Below are positions 36,370 to 43,386 of a stretch of DNA of 64,000 nucleotides, one piece after another (the first letter of the stretch is position 1; the number at the start of each line of letters is the position of its first letter). Under the pieces are notes generated by a model that saw only the letters and a program-made list of their open reading frames with translations, ran no database searches and was not told the DNA's origin. Origin of the DNA: Oryzomonas japonica. GTDB lineage: Bacteria > Desulfobacterota > Desulfuromonadia > Geobacterales > Pseudopelobacteraceae. Location: contig NZ_VZQZ01000002.1 in NCBI RefSeq assembly GCF_008802365.1, forward strand, positions 1-64,000, read 5' to 3'. A program made the position numbers and the translations under genes.

Positions 36370-36482
36370 AAAAAAGCCGGGGCCAATATACCTTTTGGTA
36401 TTTCGGCGACCCGGCTGTCTCAATGAGACCCTGTAGGCTTTCCGTCCCATCCTCGCGGATGGTTTAGTATTATCGTGTACCC
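36370..36482 (-). promoter_or_regulatory. GEMM-I riboswitch 1, predicted 3',3'-cGAMP type, with terminator
   Basis: Read on the minus strand: ATAATACTAAACC, a P2 hairpin with GCGA tetraloop, GGACGGAAAGCC, a P3 hairpin (GGTCTC/GAGAC), then GCCGGGTCGCC. This is the GEMM-I fold. By alignment to the Vc2 aptamer, position 20 is A (minus-strand base at 36468) where c-di-GMP aptamers have G; G20A marks the cGAMP-selective GEMM-Ib class. The 3' side of the aptamer can instead pair as AGCCGGG/CCCGGCT plus ATACC/GGTAT to make a terminator with a T6 run (36370-36375). Ligand binding should block the terminator, an ON switch. It controls the dockerin protein. Confidence 0.92.
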
Positions 36483-36498
36483 TTCTTTATGTAGATCC

Positions 36499-36541
36499 TT
36501 TATCGCAGAACGTCCCCAATAAGTATGTGACTTGGGTCACA
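36499..36541 (-). promoter_or_regulatory. CRP-type activator site and -10 upstream of riboswitch 1
   Basis: TGTGACTTGGGTCACA (36526-36541) is a perfect TGTGA-N6-TCACA site. On the minus strand a GATAAA -10 lies at 36499-36504, with the site centre 29.5 bp upstream of it. That equals the -41.5 geometry of class II CRP promoters and places the start near 36492, about 10 nt before the aptamer. No -35 is needed in this arrangement. Confidence 0.75.
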
Positions 36542-36600
36542 AAAACAAGGCGTTTACTCCGTGGGCACAGAACATTTCCCGTGCCCACATATCACCATTT

Positions 36601-39600
36601 CTATTTCGTCACGGTTATAGACAGTGAGCCTGAATTATTGGCTGCGTCATAAGCCTTGACCAGAATCACATGGGTTCCTTTGGAGAATGAATTGGTATTC
36701 CAGGTCCAATTTATGGTGCTGCTGCTCGATGTCGCTTTCAGCACGTTGTCTATGTAAAGCTGCATCTTGGTAACCGCTACGTTATCTGAAGCAGAAGCCT
36801 TTATTGTTACCCTTGATCCTACCTTTGACCCGCTGACGGGTGAGCTGATGGTTACCGTCGGCGGCGTGGTATCGGGCAGGGTGATGGCGACGCTGCTACT
36901 CTTGGCGGCCGAGATGTTGCCCGCGGCATCCTTGGCCCAAGCATAGGCGGTCTTGCTGCCAGCGGCCGAGAAGGTGAACGAGGCCGGTGCGATTGAGCTC
37001 CAACCGGTGGCCGAGGCCGAAGGTGCAGTTGCGCTTTCGGTCACCAGGTACCCGGTCACGCCCACGTTGTCGCTGGCCGTGAAGGAGGAGATCGCTACCG
37101 CCTGGGAGGTGGCCGTCGCCGGCATCGTGAAGGTGCCGACCGTCGGCGCCGTGGTATCGGGCAGGGTGATAACGACGCTGCTGCTCTTGGCGGCCGAGAC
37201 GTTGCCCGCGGCATCCATGGCCCAAGCGTAAGCGGTCTTGCTGCCAGCGGCCGAGAAGGTGAACGAGCTCGGCGCACTGGCACTCCAGCCGGTGGCTGAG
37301 GCCGCAGGTGCAGTGGCGCTTTCGGTTACCAGGTAGCCGGTCACGCCCACGTTGTCGCTGGCCGTGAAGGAGGAGATCGCTACCGTCAACGAGGTGGCCG
37401 TCGCCGGCATCGTGAAGGTGCCGACCGTCGGCGCCGTGGTATCGGGCAGGGTGATGACGACGCTGCTGTTCTTGGCGGCCGAGACGTTGCCCGCCGCGTC
37501 CTTGGCCCAAGCGTAGGCGGTCTTGCTGCCAGCGGCCGAGAAGGTGAACGAGCTCGGAGCACTGGCACTCCAGCCGGTGGCTGAGGCCGAAGGTGCAGTG
37601 GCGCTTTCGGTTACCAGGTAGCCGGTCACGCCCACGTTGTCGCTGGCCGTGAAGGAGGAGATCGCTACCGTCTGGGAGGTGGCCGTCGCCGGCATCGTGA
37701 AGGTGCCGACCGTCGGCGCCGTGGTATCGGACGCCAGAGTATAGGTTACGACAAGCTGCGGCCTTTGGGTTGCGTCAACCGCTTCGCTGGAAGCAAATGT
37801 TCGGCTACTGTCCGAGGTGGCCAGGTTTGATGAATTCAGCAGCAGCCCCATATTGTTGCCCGGATTGGCAACCCAGTCTTTGACAATGCTTGTCACATTC
37901 CAGCTCTTGTAACCATTCGTTTGATCGATAAGAGGTGCATCAGCAGCAGGGGCGATATCGGACTGCGCCAAGGGGACGCCGCCGTAAGGCACACTGCTGG
38001 CTGTCCAGGGGTTCGTACCGTCATAGGTGTATCCGGTGCTTTTGGCGATGACCGGTTGTTTATTGATTATCTCTGATACCGGTATTTGATACGACGTATC
38101 TCCGCTGCTGCTAATCAAATTAAGATTGAGCGTGGCGCTCTGGATCTGGGCATTGGCCGGCAAGGCGGAGACATCCCACTTCATCAGGATCGCATTGGCT
38201 GGGGTATTTGCCGGCCATGTATAGGTATTCAGCGCCACGTTTGAGCCGTTGACATCGGTGTTGATATTGAGAAACGTGTCCTCGACCGTATTGGGATAAT
38301 TGGAACCGTTTGCATTACCGAAAACAGCGGTAAGGGTGCCGGCAGACGACGTAGCCGTATTGTTCACCGTAACAAGTATGTTGGCGGACTGGCCGACGTT
38401 ACCGGCGGCGTCGTAGGCCTTGGCAGAGAGAGAGTAGGAGCCGTTGGCGACGGAGGCGGTGTTCCAGCTGAAACTGTAAGGTGCCGCACTGCTGCTGGAT
38501 TGCAGTATATTGTTGGCGTAGAACTCCACCTTGCTTACGCCTACGTTGTCAGAGGCGCTGGCGGTGACTGATACCGTACCGCCAACGGTAACCCCGGCGG
38601 CAGGCGCTGTTATTGAAACGGTCGGGGCGGTCGTATCCGGCAGGGTGATGGTCACGCTGCCGCTCTTGGCTGCCGAGACGTTGCCCGCCGCGTCCTTGGC
38701 CCAGGCATAGGCGGTTTTGCTGCCGGCAGCCGAGAAGGTGAACGAGGTCGGAGCCGTGCTGCTCCACCCGCTGGCGCTGGCCGACGGGGCCGTCGAACTT
38801 GCGGTTACCAGGTAGCCGGTCACGCCAACGTTGTCGCTGGCCGTAAAGGAGGAAATCGCTACCGTCAACGAGGTGGCCGTCGCAGGGATACTGAAGGATG
38901 AAACCGTCGGGGCGGTCGTATCGGCAACGACGTTATTGACCGTTACGGAAACGTTCGATGATTGCCCGATGTTGCCGCTGGCATCATAAGCTTTGGCGGA
39001 AAGGGTATAGCTGCCGTTGGCAATGGAGGTGGTATTCCAACTGTAGTTGTACGGCGCTGTATTGGCGGCATACAGCAGGGCGCCATTCTCATAAAATTCA
39101 ACACTGCTTACTCCCACGTTATCACTGGCAGTGGCAGCTATGGTTACTGTCCCGCTCACCACGGAACCCGTGGCCGGTGACGTCACCGATACCGTCGGAG
39201 CCGTCGTGTCGCTGCCCGCAACCGTTACCGAGACAACACCGGATTGCCCCACGTTGCCGGCGGCATCATAGGCCTTGGCCTGCAGCGTGTAGCTGCCGGA
39301 GGCAAGCCCGGCGGTATTCCAGGAATACACATAGGGGGTCGCGGTGTCCGTGGCCTTAAGAACGCCGTTCACGTAGAACTCCACCTTCGTTACCCCCACG
39401 TTGTCGCTGGCGCTGGCATTGACCGAAACCGTGCCGCTTACCGTCGTACTTGCGGTCGGAGAGCTGAGGGACACGGTCGGCGGGGTCAATTCGGGGATAC
39501 TGGCGACATTCGAGTAGGAGCTTTCGACACCGGAGGCGTTATAGGCGGCAACGGCAAAGTAGTAGGCATGGGCTGGATCCAGTCCTGTGATGGTGGCGCT

Positions 39601-39864
39601 GGTCAGGCTCTGGACATCGAGAGGGGCCGCGCCCTGGGTGGCACCGGTCCCCTGAAAGGGCTGGGTGGCGGAATCTGCCTGGTAATAGACCTTGTAGCCG
39701 GTCACGCTCGGATCCGTATCGGCATCCCACTGGAGAACTATACTGGAGGCAAAACAGGTAGCTTGGGCAGCTACGAGTAAAACCATCGTGAGCAGATTGA
39801 CCAAAAACAATCGGGACTCACCAATCCAGCCATTTCCTGTGTTCTTCCGTGTAGCAGTTCTCAT
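36601..39864 (-). CDS. Large secreted Fn3/Ig-like repeat protein with a DNRLRE-type domain
   Basis: A 1,087-residue extracellular protein. Signal peptide, Fn3 domain, two Big_9-type domains and a 95-residue module, all almost identical to the 34632-36344 product, then a third Ig-like domain, a DNRLRE/CBM96-like domain (about 525-725, with NYPNTVEDTFLNI, ILMKWDVSALP and WNVTSIVKDWVANPG), three tandem 95-residue modules and a final Ig-like domain. It has no dockerin, sortase or PEP-CTERM signal. The ATG at 39864 has AGGAGAA upstream. Riboswitch 2 precedes it. Likely a long surface or matrix stalk with a carbohydrate-binding module. The near-identical DNA makes recombination with its neighbour likely. 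Confidence 0.84.
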   Translation of the reverse strand: MRTATRKNTGNGWIGESRLFLVNLLTMVLLVAAQATCFASSIVLQWDADTDPSVTGYKVYYQADSATQPFQGTGATQGAAPLDVQSLTSATITGLDPAHAYYFAVAAYNASGVESSYSNVASIPELTPPTVSLSSPTASTTVSGTVSVNASASDNVGVTKVEFYVNGVLKATDTATPYVYSWNTAGLASGSYTLQAKAYDAAGNVGQSGVVSVTVAGSDTTAPTVSVTSPATGSVVSGTVTIAATASDNVGVSSVEFYENGALLYAANTAPYNYSWNTTSIANGSYTLSAKAYDASGNIGQSSNVSVTVNNVVADTTAPTVSSFSIPATATSLTVAISSFTASDNVGVTGYLVTASSTAPSASASGWSSTAPTSFTFSAAGSKTAYAWAKDAAGNVSAAKSGSVTITLPDTTAPTVSITAPAAGVTVGGTVSVTASASDNVGVSKVEFYANNILQSSSSAAPYSFSWNTASVANGSYSLSAKAYDAAGNVGQSANILVTVNNTATSSAGTLTAVFGNANGSNYPNTVEDTFLNINTDVNGSNVALNTYTWPANTPANAILMKWDVSALPANAQIQSATLNLNLISSSGDTSYQIPVSEIINKQPVIAKSTGYTYDGTNPWTASSVPYGGVPLAQSDIAPAADAPLIDQTNGYKSWNVTSIVKDWVANPGNNMGLLLNSSNLATSDSSRTFASSEAVDATQRPQLVVTYTLASDTTAPTVGTFTMPATATSQTVAISSFTASDNVGVTGYLVTESATAPSASATGWSASAPSSFTFSAAGSKTAYAWAKDAAGNVSAAKNSSVVITLPDTTAPTVGTFTMPATATSLTVAISSFTASDNVGVTGYLVTESATAPAASATGWSASAPSSFTFSAAGSKTAYAWAMDAAGNVSAAKSSSVVITLPDTTAPTVGTFTMPATATSQAVAISSFTASDNVGVTGYLVTESATAPSASATGWSSIAPASFTFSAAGSKTAYAWAKDAAGNISAAKSSSVAITLPDTTPPTVTISSPVSGSKVGSRVTIKASASDNVAVTKMQLYIDNVLKATSSSSTINWTWNTNSFSKGTHVILVKAYDAANNSGSLSITVTK
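36874..37728 (-). repeat. Three tandem 285-bp repeats inside the large Ig-like gene
   Basis: Three consecutive in-frame units of 95 codons (DTTAPTVGTFTMPATATS ... SSVVITLP), nearly identical in DNA. Copy number could change by slippage or recombination, altering the length of the surface protein. Confidence 0.85.
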
Positions 39865-39889
39865 TTTACGTTCTCCTGTTTTTGCCAAT

Positions 39890-40002
39890 AAAAAAGCCGG
39901 GGCCAATATACCTTTTGGTATTTCGGCGACCCGGCTGTCTCAATGAGACCCTGTAGGCTTTCCGTCCCATCCTCGCGGATGGTTTAGTATTATCGTGTAC
40001 CC
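39890..40002 (-). promoter_or_regulatory. GEMM-I riboswitch 2, predicted 3',3'-cGAMP type, with terminator
   Basis: The core is identical to riboswitch 1 as far as I can read, including A at position 20 (minus-strand base at 39988), GCGA-capped P2, and the AGCCGGG/CCCGGCT terminator with its T6 run (39890-39895). The terminator ends about 25 nt before the start codon of the 1,087-residue protein. Near-identity of riboswitch, leader and N-terminal coding sequence shows that this unit and riboswitch 1 arose by duplication. Confidence 0.92.
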
Positions 40003-40019
40003 TTCTTTTATGTAGTTCC

Positions 40020-40103
40020 TTTATCGCAGAAAGCCCCAAATAAAGGTGTGACCGGTCTCACAAAATCAAGGAAGTCTTCGACGGATGTGTGACCGGGCTC
40101 ACA
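40020..40103 (-). promoter_or_regulatory. Two CRP-type sites and -10 upstream of riboswitch 2
   Basis: Two perfect sites, TGTGACCGGTCTCACA (40047-40062) and TGTGACCGGGCTCACA (40088-40103), lie 41 bp apart, about four helical turns. A GATAAA -10 (40020-40025) sits 29.5 bp from the nearer centre, giving -41.5 and -82.5. The start would be near 40013, about 10 nt before the aptamer. The duplicated unit at riboswitch 1 has only one site. Confidence 0.77.
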
Positions 40104-40208
40104 AAAGAGATGAATAACATGTGGATAGGGAGAACAAGATTTGTTGCAAGGAGGGATTTTACGGCTCCCGGAGGAGCAGTCACTCGGTTATCTGGCCACG
40201 ACTGGGGT

Positions 40209-40298
40209 CTACTTCAAAGGAGTGTTTGAACAAACCAGAGCAAAGAAGAGATGCGGGACAAAAACGATCCATTTCCCTATTTTCATTTCCTGCATCAT
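40209..40298 (-). pseudogene. 29-codon remnant under riboswitch 3
   Basis: An ATG at 40298 behind GAGGGGA opens a 29-codon frame: two Lys residues, then a hydrophobic stretch (WIVFVPHLFFALVCS), then a stop. It looks like the first part of a signal peptide whose gene has been lost, though a real small peptide is possible. A longer in-frame version to 40475 starts inside the riboswitch and is not credible. Downstream to 40103 there is no gene, only the promoter of riboswitch 2. Confidence 0.45.
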
Positions 40299-40410
40299 GA
40301 ACTTTCCCCTCGTGTCATAGCACCAGCTATTTAACAGACAGGGGAAACCAAAACCAGAAAAAACCGCGCTGTGATTTTCCACAACCCGGCTGACGTTACC
40401 TTCCCCCCAA

Positions 40411-40524
40411 AAGAAAAAGCCGAGCCCCGTATACCTGATGGTATTTCGGCGACCCGGCTGTCTCAGAGAGCCCATCTAGGCTTTCCGCCCCATTCTCACG
40501 AATGGTTGAGTATTATCGTGTACC
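40411..40524 (-). promoter_or_regulatory. GEMM-I riboswitch 3, predicted 3',3'-cGAMP type, with terminator
   Basis: A diverged copy: ATAATACTCAACC, P2 capped by GTGA (still GNRA), GGGCGGAAAGCC, P3, GCCGGGTCGCC and a terminator stem ending in AGCCGGG / GGGGCTCGGCT with TTTTTCTT. Position 20 is A (minus-strand base at 40511). P2 changes are compensated (CATTC/GAATG), so the fold is conserved. It now leads only into a 29-codon remnant. Confidence 0.88.
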
Positions 40525-40544
40525 GTTTTTTGAACTTCTGCTGG

Positions 40545-40573
40545 CGTATATTCTGAGCAGCAATGTTTGTCAA
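40545..40573 (-). promoter_or_regulatory. Sigma-70 promoter of riboswitch 3
   Basis: The minus strand reads TTGACA (40568-40573), 17 nt, TATACG (40545-40550), putting the start about 14 nt before the aptamer. Unlike the other three riboswitches there is no TGTGA-N6-TCACA site, so this one has an activator-independent promoter. Confidence 0.6.
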
Positions 40574-40708
40574 CTAAATCCAACACTATGCGACACGGAA
40601 CAAACGAGCTCTCAACCATCTAAAGTCATCTGTTTTATACAGAAGACGATTTATTTTAACATGGTGGTACGTTTTCTATATAACGATTGCTAATCAACCG
40701 GCAGTTGG

Positions 40709-41830
40709 TCATTGAACCGTGACTTTAAGATTCTTCGGCGCAGTCGGACCAGATGCGACGCTTCCACCAAGAGTAACGGGGTAACCGGACGCATTTGCGG
40801 TCCCCGTTGAATCCACGACATACAGATATGCTGCTCCAGTTAGACTGCCTGCGTTAAGTTGAATGCTTGCTGCTGTGTCATTCCATGATGTAGGATACTG
40901 AATTTGGCATTGTGTACGCTTTGACCACGCGGAACTGTCACAGAGTTCAATGCGGGCTGGCGTACCATGCGAGATATAAATATCTTTAAACCCGACAGCC
41001 CCTTGAGTCATATTTCCTAAACCATCTGTGCCAAAATAGTTTTGCCATACAACATAGTTCCAGTTCAAGCCGCTGTAGTGTGTTTGCCAATTTGAATTAC
41101 TACTCATACTAACAGCAGAGCCAGGAACGTAATTACTAAAATTAACTGATCCACTTGAAGATCCAGAAGTAGTTATATCCAAATCCACACGTTGCCAAGT
41201 ACCTTGAGGTGCTGCAGGACTAAAACCAGGCCAAAGAGAACTCGAGTACAGAGGTCGTGTAAACTGATTACCACCAGCGTTATTGTGAAAAAACCAACAG
41301 TCTTGACCATCTCCATCTATGATGGTTTGAGTAGGAGTGAAGCGGATAATCTTGTATTGCCCGTTTCCTGTAAAAGTTGTTCGCTGCCACCAAGACACAA
41401 AAATATGGTCAGACGATGTGACTGCCGTAGGAAATTTGTAATATAGAGGTGCCTCAGGATTGCCACTGCCTGAACTCGTATAGTTACCAGTCATTTGGAG
41501 GACTTTAGTCCCCCATGGCACATTGCTCGAGGAATACTGGATATCATTTCCCCACTCTGTATCAACGGACCAATTTGTGCGACTAAATGAGTTACCAGAA
41601 GTCCCCGATTCAATGGGCCCTTTTGCTCCACCAAGAAATTCCAAACTAGATGTACCAACGGCAGGATTTGCACTAAAGCCTGAGCCGGAAATGGTCACCG
41701 CTTGGCCATCAACAAATGAGCCACTCACACTTATAATTGACGGTGCGGCAATGGCTACAGATGCAGAAAATAGGCATATAGCCACGGCTGGTACAATCTT
41801 TACTTTAATCAATTGTGCGTTTAGTATCAT
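40709..41830 (-). CDS. Secreted IPT/TIG-like and lectin/polysaccharide-lyase-fold protein
   Basis: A 373-residue protein. A signal peptide (VAICLFSASVAIAA) is followed by a short IPT/TIG-like segment (ISVSGSFVDGQAVTISGSGF, about 32-55) and a region of about 250 residues rich in Trp and beta-strand patterning (VSWWQRTTFTG, TWQRVDLDITTSG) that looks like a concanavalin-like or heparinase-type jelly roll. It may bind or cut a polysaccharide, perhaps that of the neighbouring cluster; catalytic residues cannot be named. GGGAG precedes the ATG. Riboswitch 4 and a CRP-type site control it. The tail SGPTAPKNLKVTVQ resembles linkers of other Geobacter extracellular proteins. Confidence 0.7.
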   Translation of the reverse strand: MILNAQLIKVKIVPAVAICLFSASVAIAAPSIISVSGSFVDGQAVTISGSGFSANPAVGTSSLEFLGGAKGPIESGTSGNSFSRTNWSVDTEWGNDIQYSSSNVPWGTKVLQMTGNYTSSGSGNPEAPLYYKFPTAVTSSDHIFVSWWQRTTFTGNGQYKIIRFTPTQTIIDGDGQDCWFFHNNAGGNQFTRPLYSSSLWPGFSPAAPQGTWQRVDLDITTSGSSSGSVNFSNYVPGSAVSMSSNSNWQTHYSGLNWNYVVWQNYFGTDGLGNMTQGAVGFKDIYISHGTPARIELCDSSAWSKRTQCQIQYPTSWNDTAASIQLNAGSLTGAAYLYVVDSTGTANASGYPVTLGGSVASGPTAPKNLKVTVQ

Positions 41831-41998
41831 GTTCTTTCTCCCAGTTTACTTACTGATTGATAGTTAATAATGAAAGCCATGTGATGCAAATAACTTTTTA
41901 AACCGTACACTTACATTCTATCACAATCTTAATTACGCAGACAACTATGCAAAAGAATATCGCGTCGTAGAACTCATGAATCCCGCCCATCAGCACGT

Positions 41999-42111
41999 AA
42001 AAAAGCCGGGGCCATTATACCAATTTGGCATTTCGGCGACCCGGCTGTCTCAGTGAGACCCTGTAGGCTTTCCGCCCCATTCTCGCGAATGGTTTAGTAT
42101 TATCGTTTACC
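41999..42111 (-). promoter_or_regulatory. GEMM-I riboswitch 4, predicted 3',3'-cGAMP type, with terminator
   Basis: Same architecture: ATAATACTAAACC, P2 with GCGA loop and a CATTC/GAATG stem, GGGCGGAAAGCC, P3, GCCGGGTCGCC and an AGCCGGG/CCCGGCT terminator with T6 (41999-42004). Position 20 is A (minus-strand base at 42098). The terminator ends about 170 nt upstream of the start codon, a longer leader than for riboswitches 1 and 2; that stretch holds no gene. Confidence 0.92.
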
Positions 42112-42131
42112 GCAGTATATTTGTAATTTTG

Positions 42132-42179
42132 ACTATACTTACCATAATACTAAACGAAAGGTCTGTGATGTGAATCACA
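42132..42179 (-). promoter_or_regulatory. CRP-type site and -10 upstream of riboswitch 4
   Basis: TGTGATGTGAATCACA (42164-42179) is a perfect TGTGA-N6-TCACA site. The best minus-strand -10 is TATAGT (42132-42137), 34.5 bp from the site centre, five more than ideal class II spacing; a weaker GTAAGT sits at the exact spacing. Activation is likely but its geometry is uncertain. From here to 42347 the sequence is AT-rich with no gene. Confidence 0.65.
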
Positions 42180-42347
42180 AAAGCATAATTTACAATAATG
42201 CTTGATTGTAATATTTCGCAAACCGGGCGTTAAGCACCCAAAATTACAAACGAACAATTAAGACTGAAATTTTTCACTATATACAAAAACTTAAAATGTC
42301 AGACAGATTTTGTCAACTGATATTTGACTAAATTTTCTATGACAATC

Positions 42348-43337
42348 CTAATCTCGAATACCTTTAATTTTATCAATCTCGTCAATTAATTCAGACGATA
42401 AGACATTCCAATTGTTGTTCATTAACTGCTTTTGCAAAATAATCTCATTTTTAAGATGCCGTAAATTATTTATAGCGCTAATGATGCTTTCCGATATTTT
42501 ATCGGCGCTATTTTGAGTAAATACCGCGCCACTTACAAATAGCTCCCTCAGAGCTTTCGTATCACTTAATATGAGAGGCACTTCTGACGCAACGGCTTCA
42601 TATGCCCCACAAACAAGACATGCTTCCCTGTTGGTTAAATCAATTATTAAATCAGAAGATTTTAGTAATGACCAGTAATCCTGGTCAGGCAAAAAACCGG
42701 TTAAAATAATATTATTAGACGTAGTTGTATAATCATTTATAACTTTTTTACTGGATAATTTCTTAACGCTACCTGTGAAATAAAAAAATACATCAGCTCC
42801 AAAGGTATTTGCAGCTTCAAACATCTCCGAATAGGGCTCATCATCTCCGTAAGTGCATACACAAACAACATTTATAGCCCCTTTAAGAGCAATTTTGCGA
42901 TTATTTAAATCGACATCTGGAACTTTATCCGGCAACACGAAATATTGAGAGTTGTTGTAAATAAATTTTGCAAGTGAATTATTGGTTATTATTGTTAAAT
43001 CAGATCTCGAATGTAAAAAAAAATTAATTTTTCTTATTAATTTTAAAAGACGATTTTCTGGATCAAGTGCCGCATTATGTGTATCAACAATTAGTGTATA
43101 TTTTAGCATACTTTTCAAAACACATGCTATAAAGGTCAATAAAATAGATGGATTTTGTACGAATAATACTTTTGGTTTGTATTTTATCAACCTTATTATT
43201 GTCAGAATAGTGAAGTATGGGTGTTTAAATATTCGACATAACTTTGAATCTAATATTATCAATTCAATATTTAATGTTTTACATATCTCAATAGTTCTTC
43301 TATGTCTTTCCCAAGCGATCCAAATAGTATCTTTCAT
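42348..43337 (-). CDS. Glycosyltransferase, GT4-like
   Basis: A protein of about 329 residues with the two-Rossmann (GT-B) pattern. The C-terminal half has NIILTGFLPDQDYWSLLKSSDLIIDLTNRE, shown here only in part as the donor-site region, and ACLVCGAYEAVASEVPLILSD follows with the usual Glu. The N-terminal half is poorly conserved, with VLFVQNPSILLT and VDTHNA, as in eukaryote-like lipid-linked sugar transferases. The start is either 43352 or 43337; I choose 43337 because GGTG lies at a plausible distance. Strikingly AT-rich with many Ile, Lys and Asn codons. It ends the polysaccharide cluster. Confidence 0.72.
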   Translation of the reverse strand: MKDTIWIAWERHRRTIEICKTLNIELIILDSKLCRIFKHPYFTILTIIRLIKYKPKVLFVQNPSILLTFIACVLKSMLKYTLIVDTHNAALDPENRLLKLIRKINFFLHSRSDLTIITNNSLAKFIYNNSQYFVLPDKVPDVDLNNRKIALKGAINVVCVCTYGDDEPYSEMFEAANTFGADVFFYFTGSVKKLSSKKVINDYTTTSNNIILTGFLPDQDYWSLLKSSDLIIDLTNREACLVCGAYEAVASEVPLILSDTKALRELFVSGAVFTQNSADKISESIISAINNLRHLKNEIILQKQLMNNNWNVLSSELIDEIDKIKGIRD

Positions 43338-43386
43338 AATAAGAAGCACCATTATCTAATAATAGATATTCACATCTAAAGTCATA

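Noticed and set aside
36370-36482. Calling the GEMM leaders c-di-GMP riboswitches
   Set aside because: All four have A, not G, at the base aligned with Vc2 position 20, which marks the cGAMP-selective subclass. c-di-GMP response is kept only as the alternative to be tested.
36874-37728. CRISPR array
   Set aside because: The regular repeats are 285-bp in-frame protein modules with no spacers.
34632-39864. PEP-CTERM substrates of an exosortase
   Set aside because: PrsK/PrsR made this worth checking, but neither large protein, nor the lipoprotein or the lectin-like protein, ends in a PEP motif, membrane helix and basic tail.
39958-40003. tRNA or small RNA gene in the repeated leaders
   Set aside because: The hairpins fit the GEMM-I aptamer and terminator fully. 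There is no cloverleaf or CCA end.
40209-40475. An 88-codon frame on the minus strand
   Set aside because: Its first third lies inside riboswitch 3 and its terminator. Only the last 29 codons have a ribosome-binding site.
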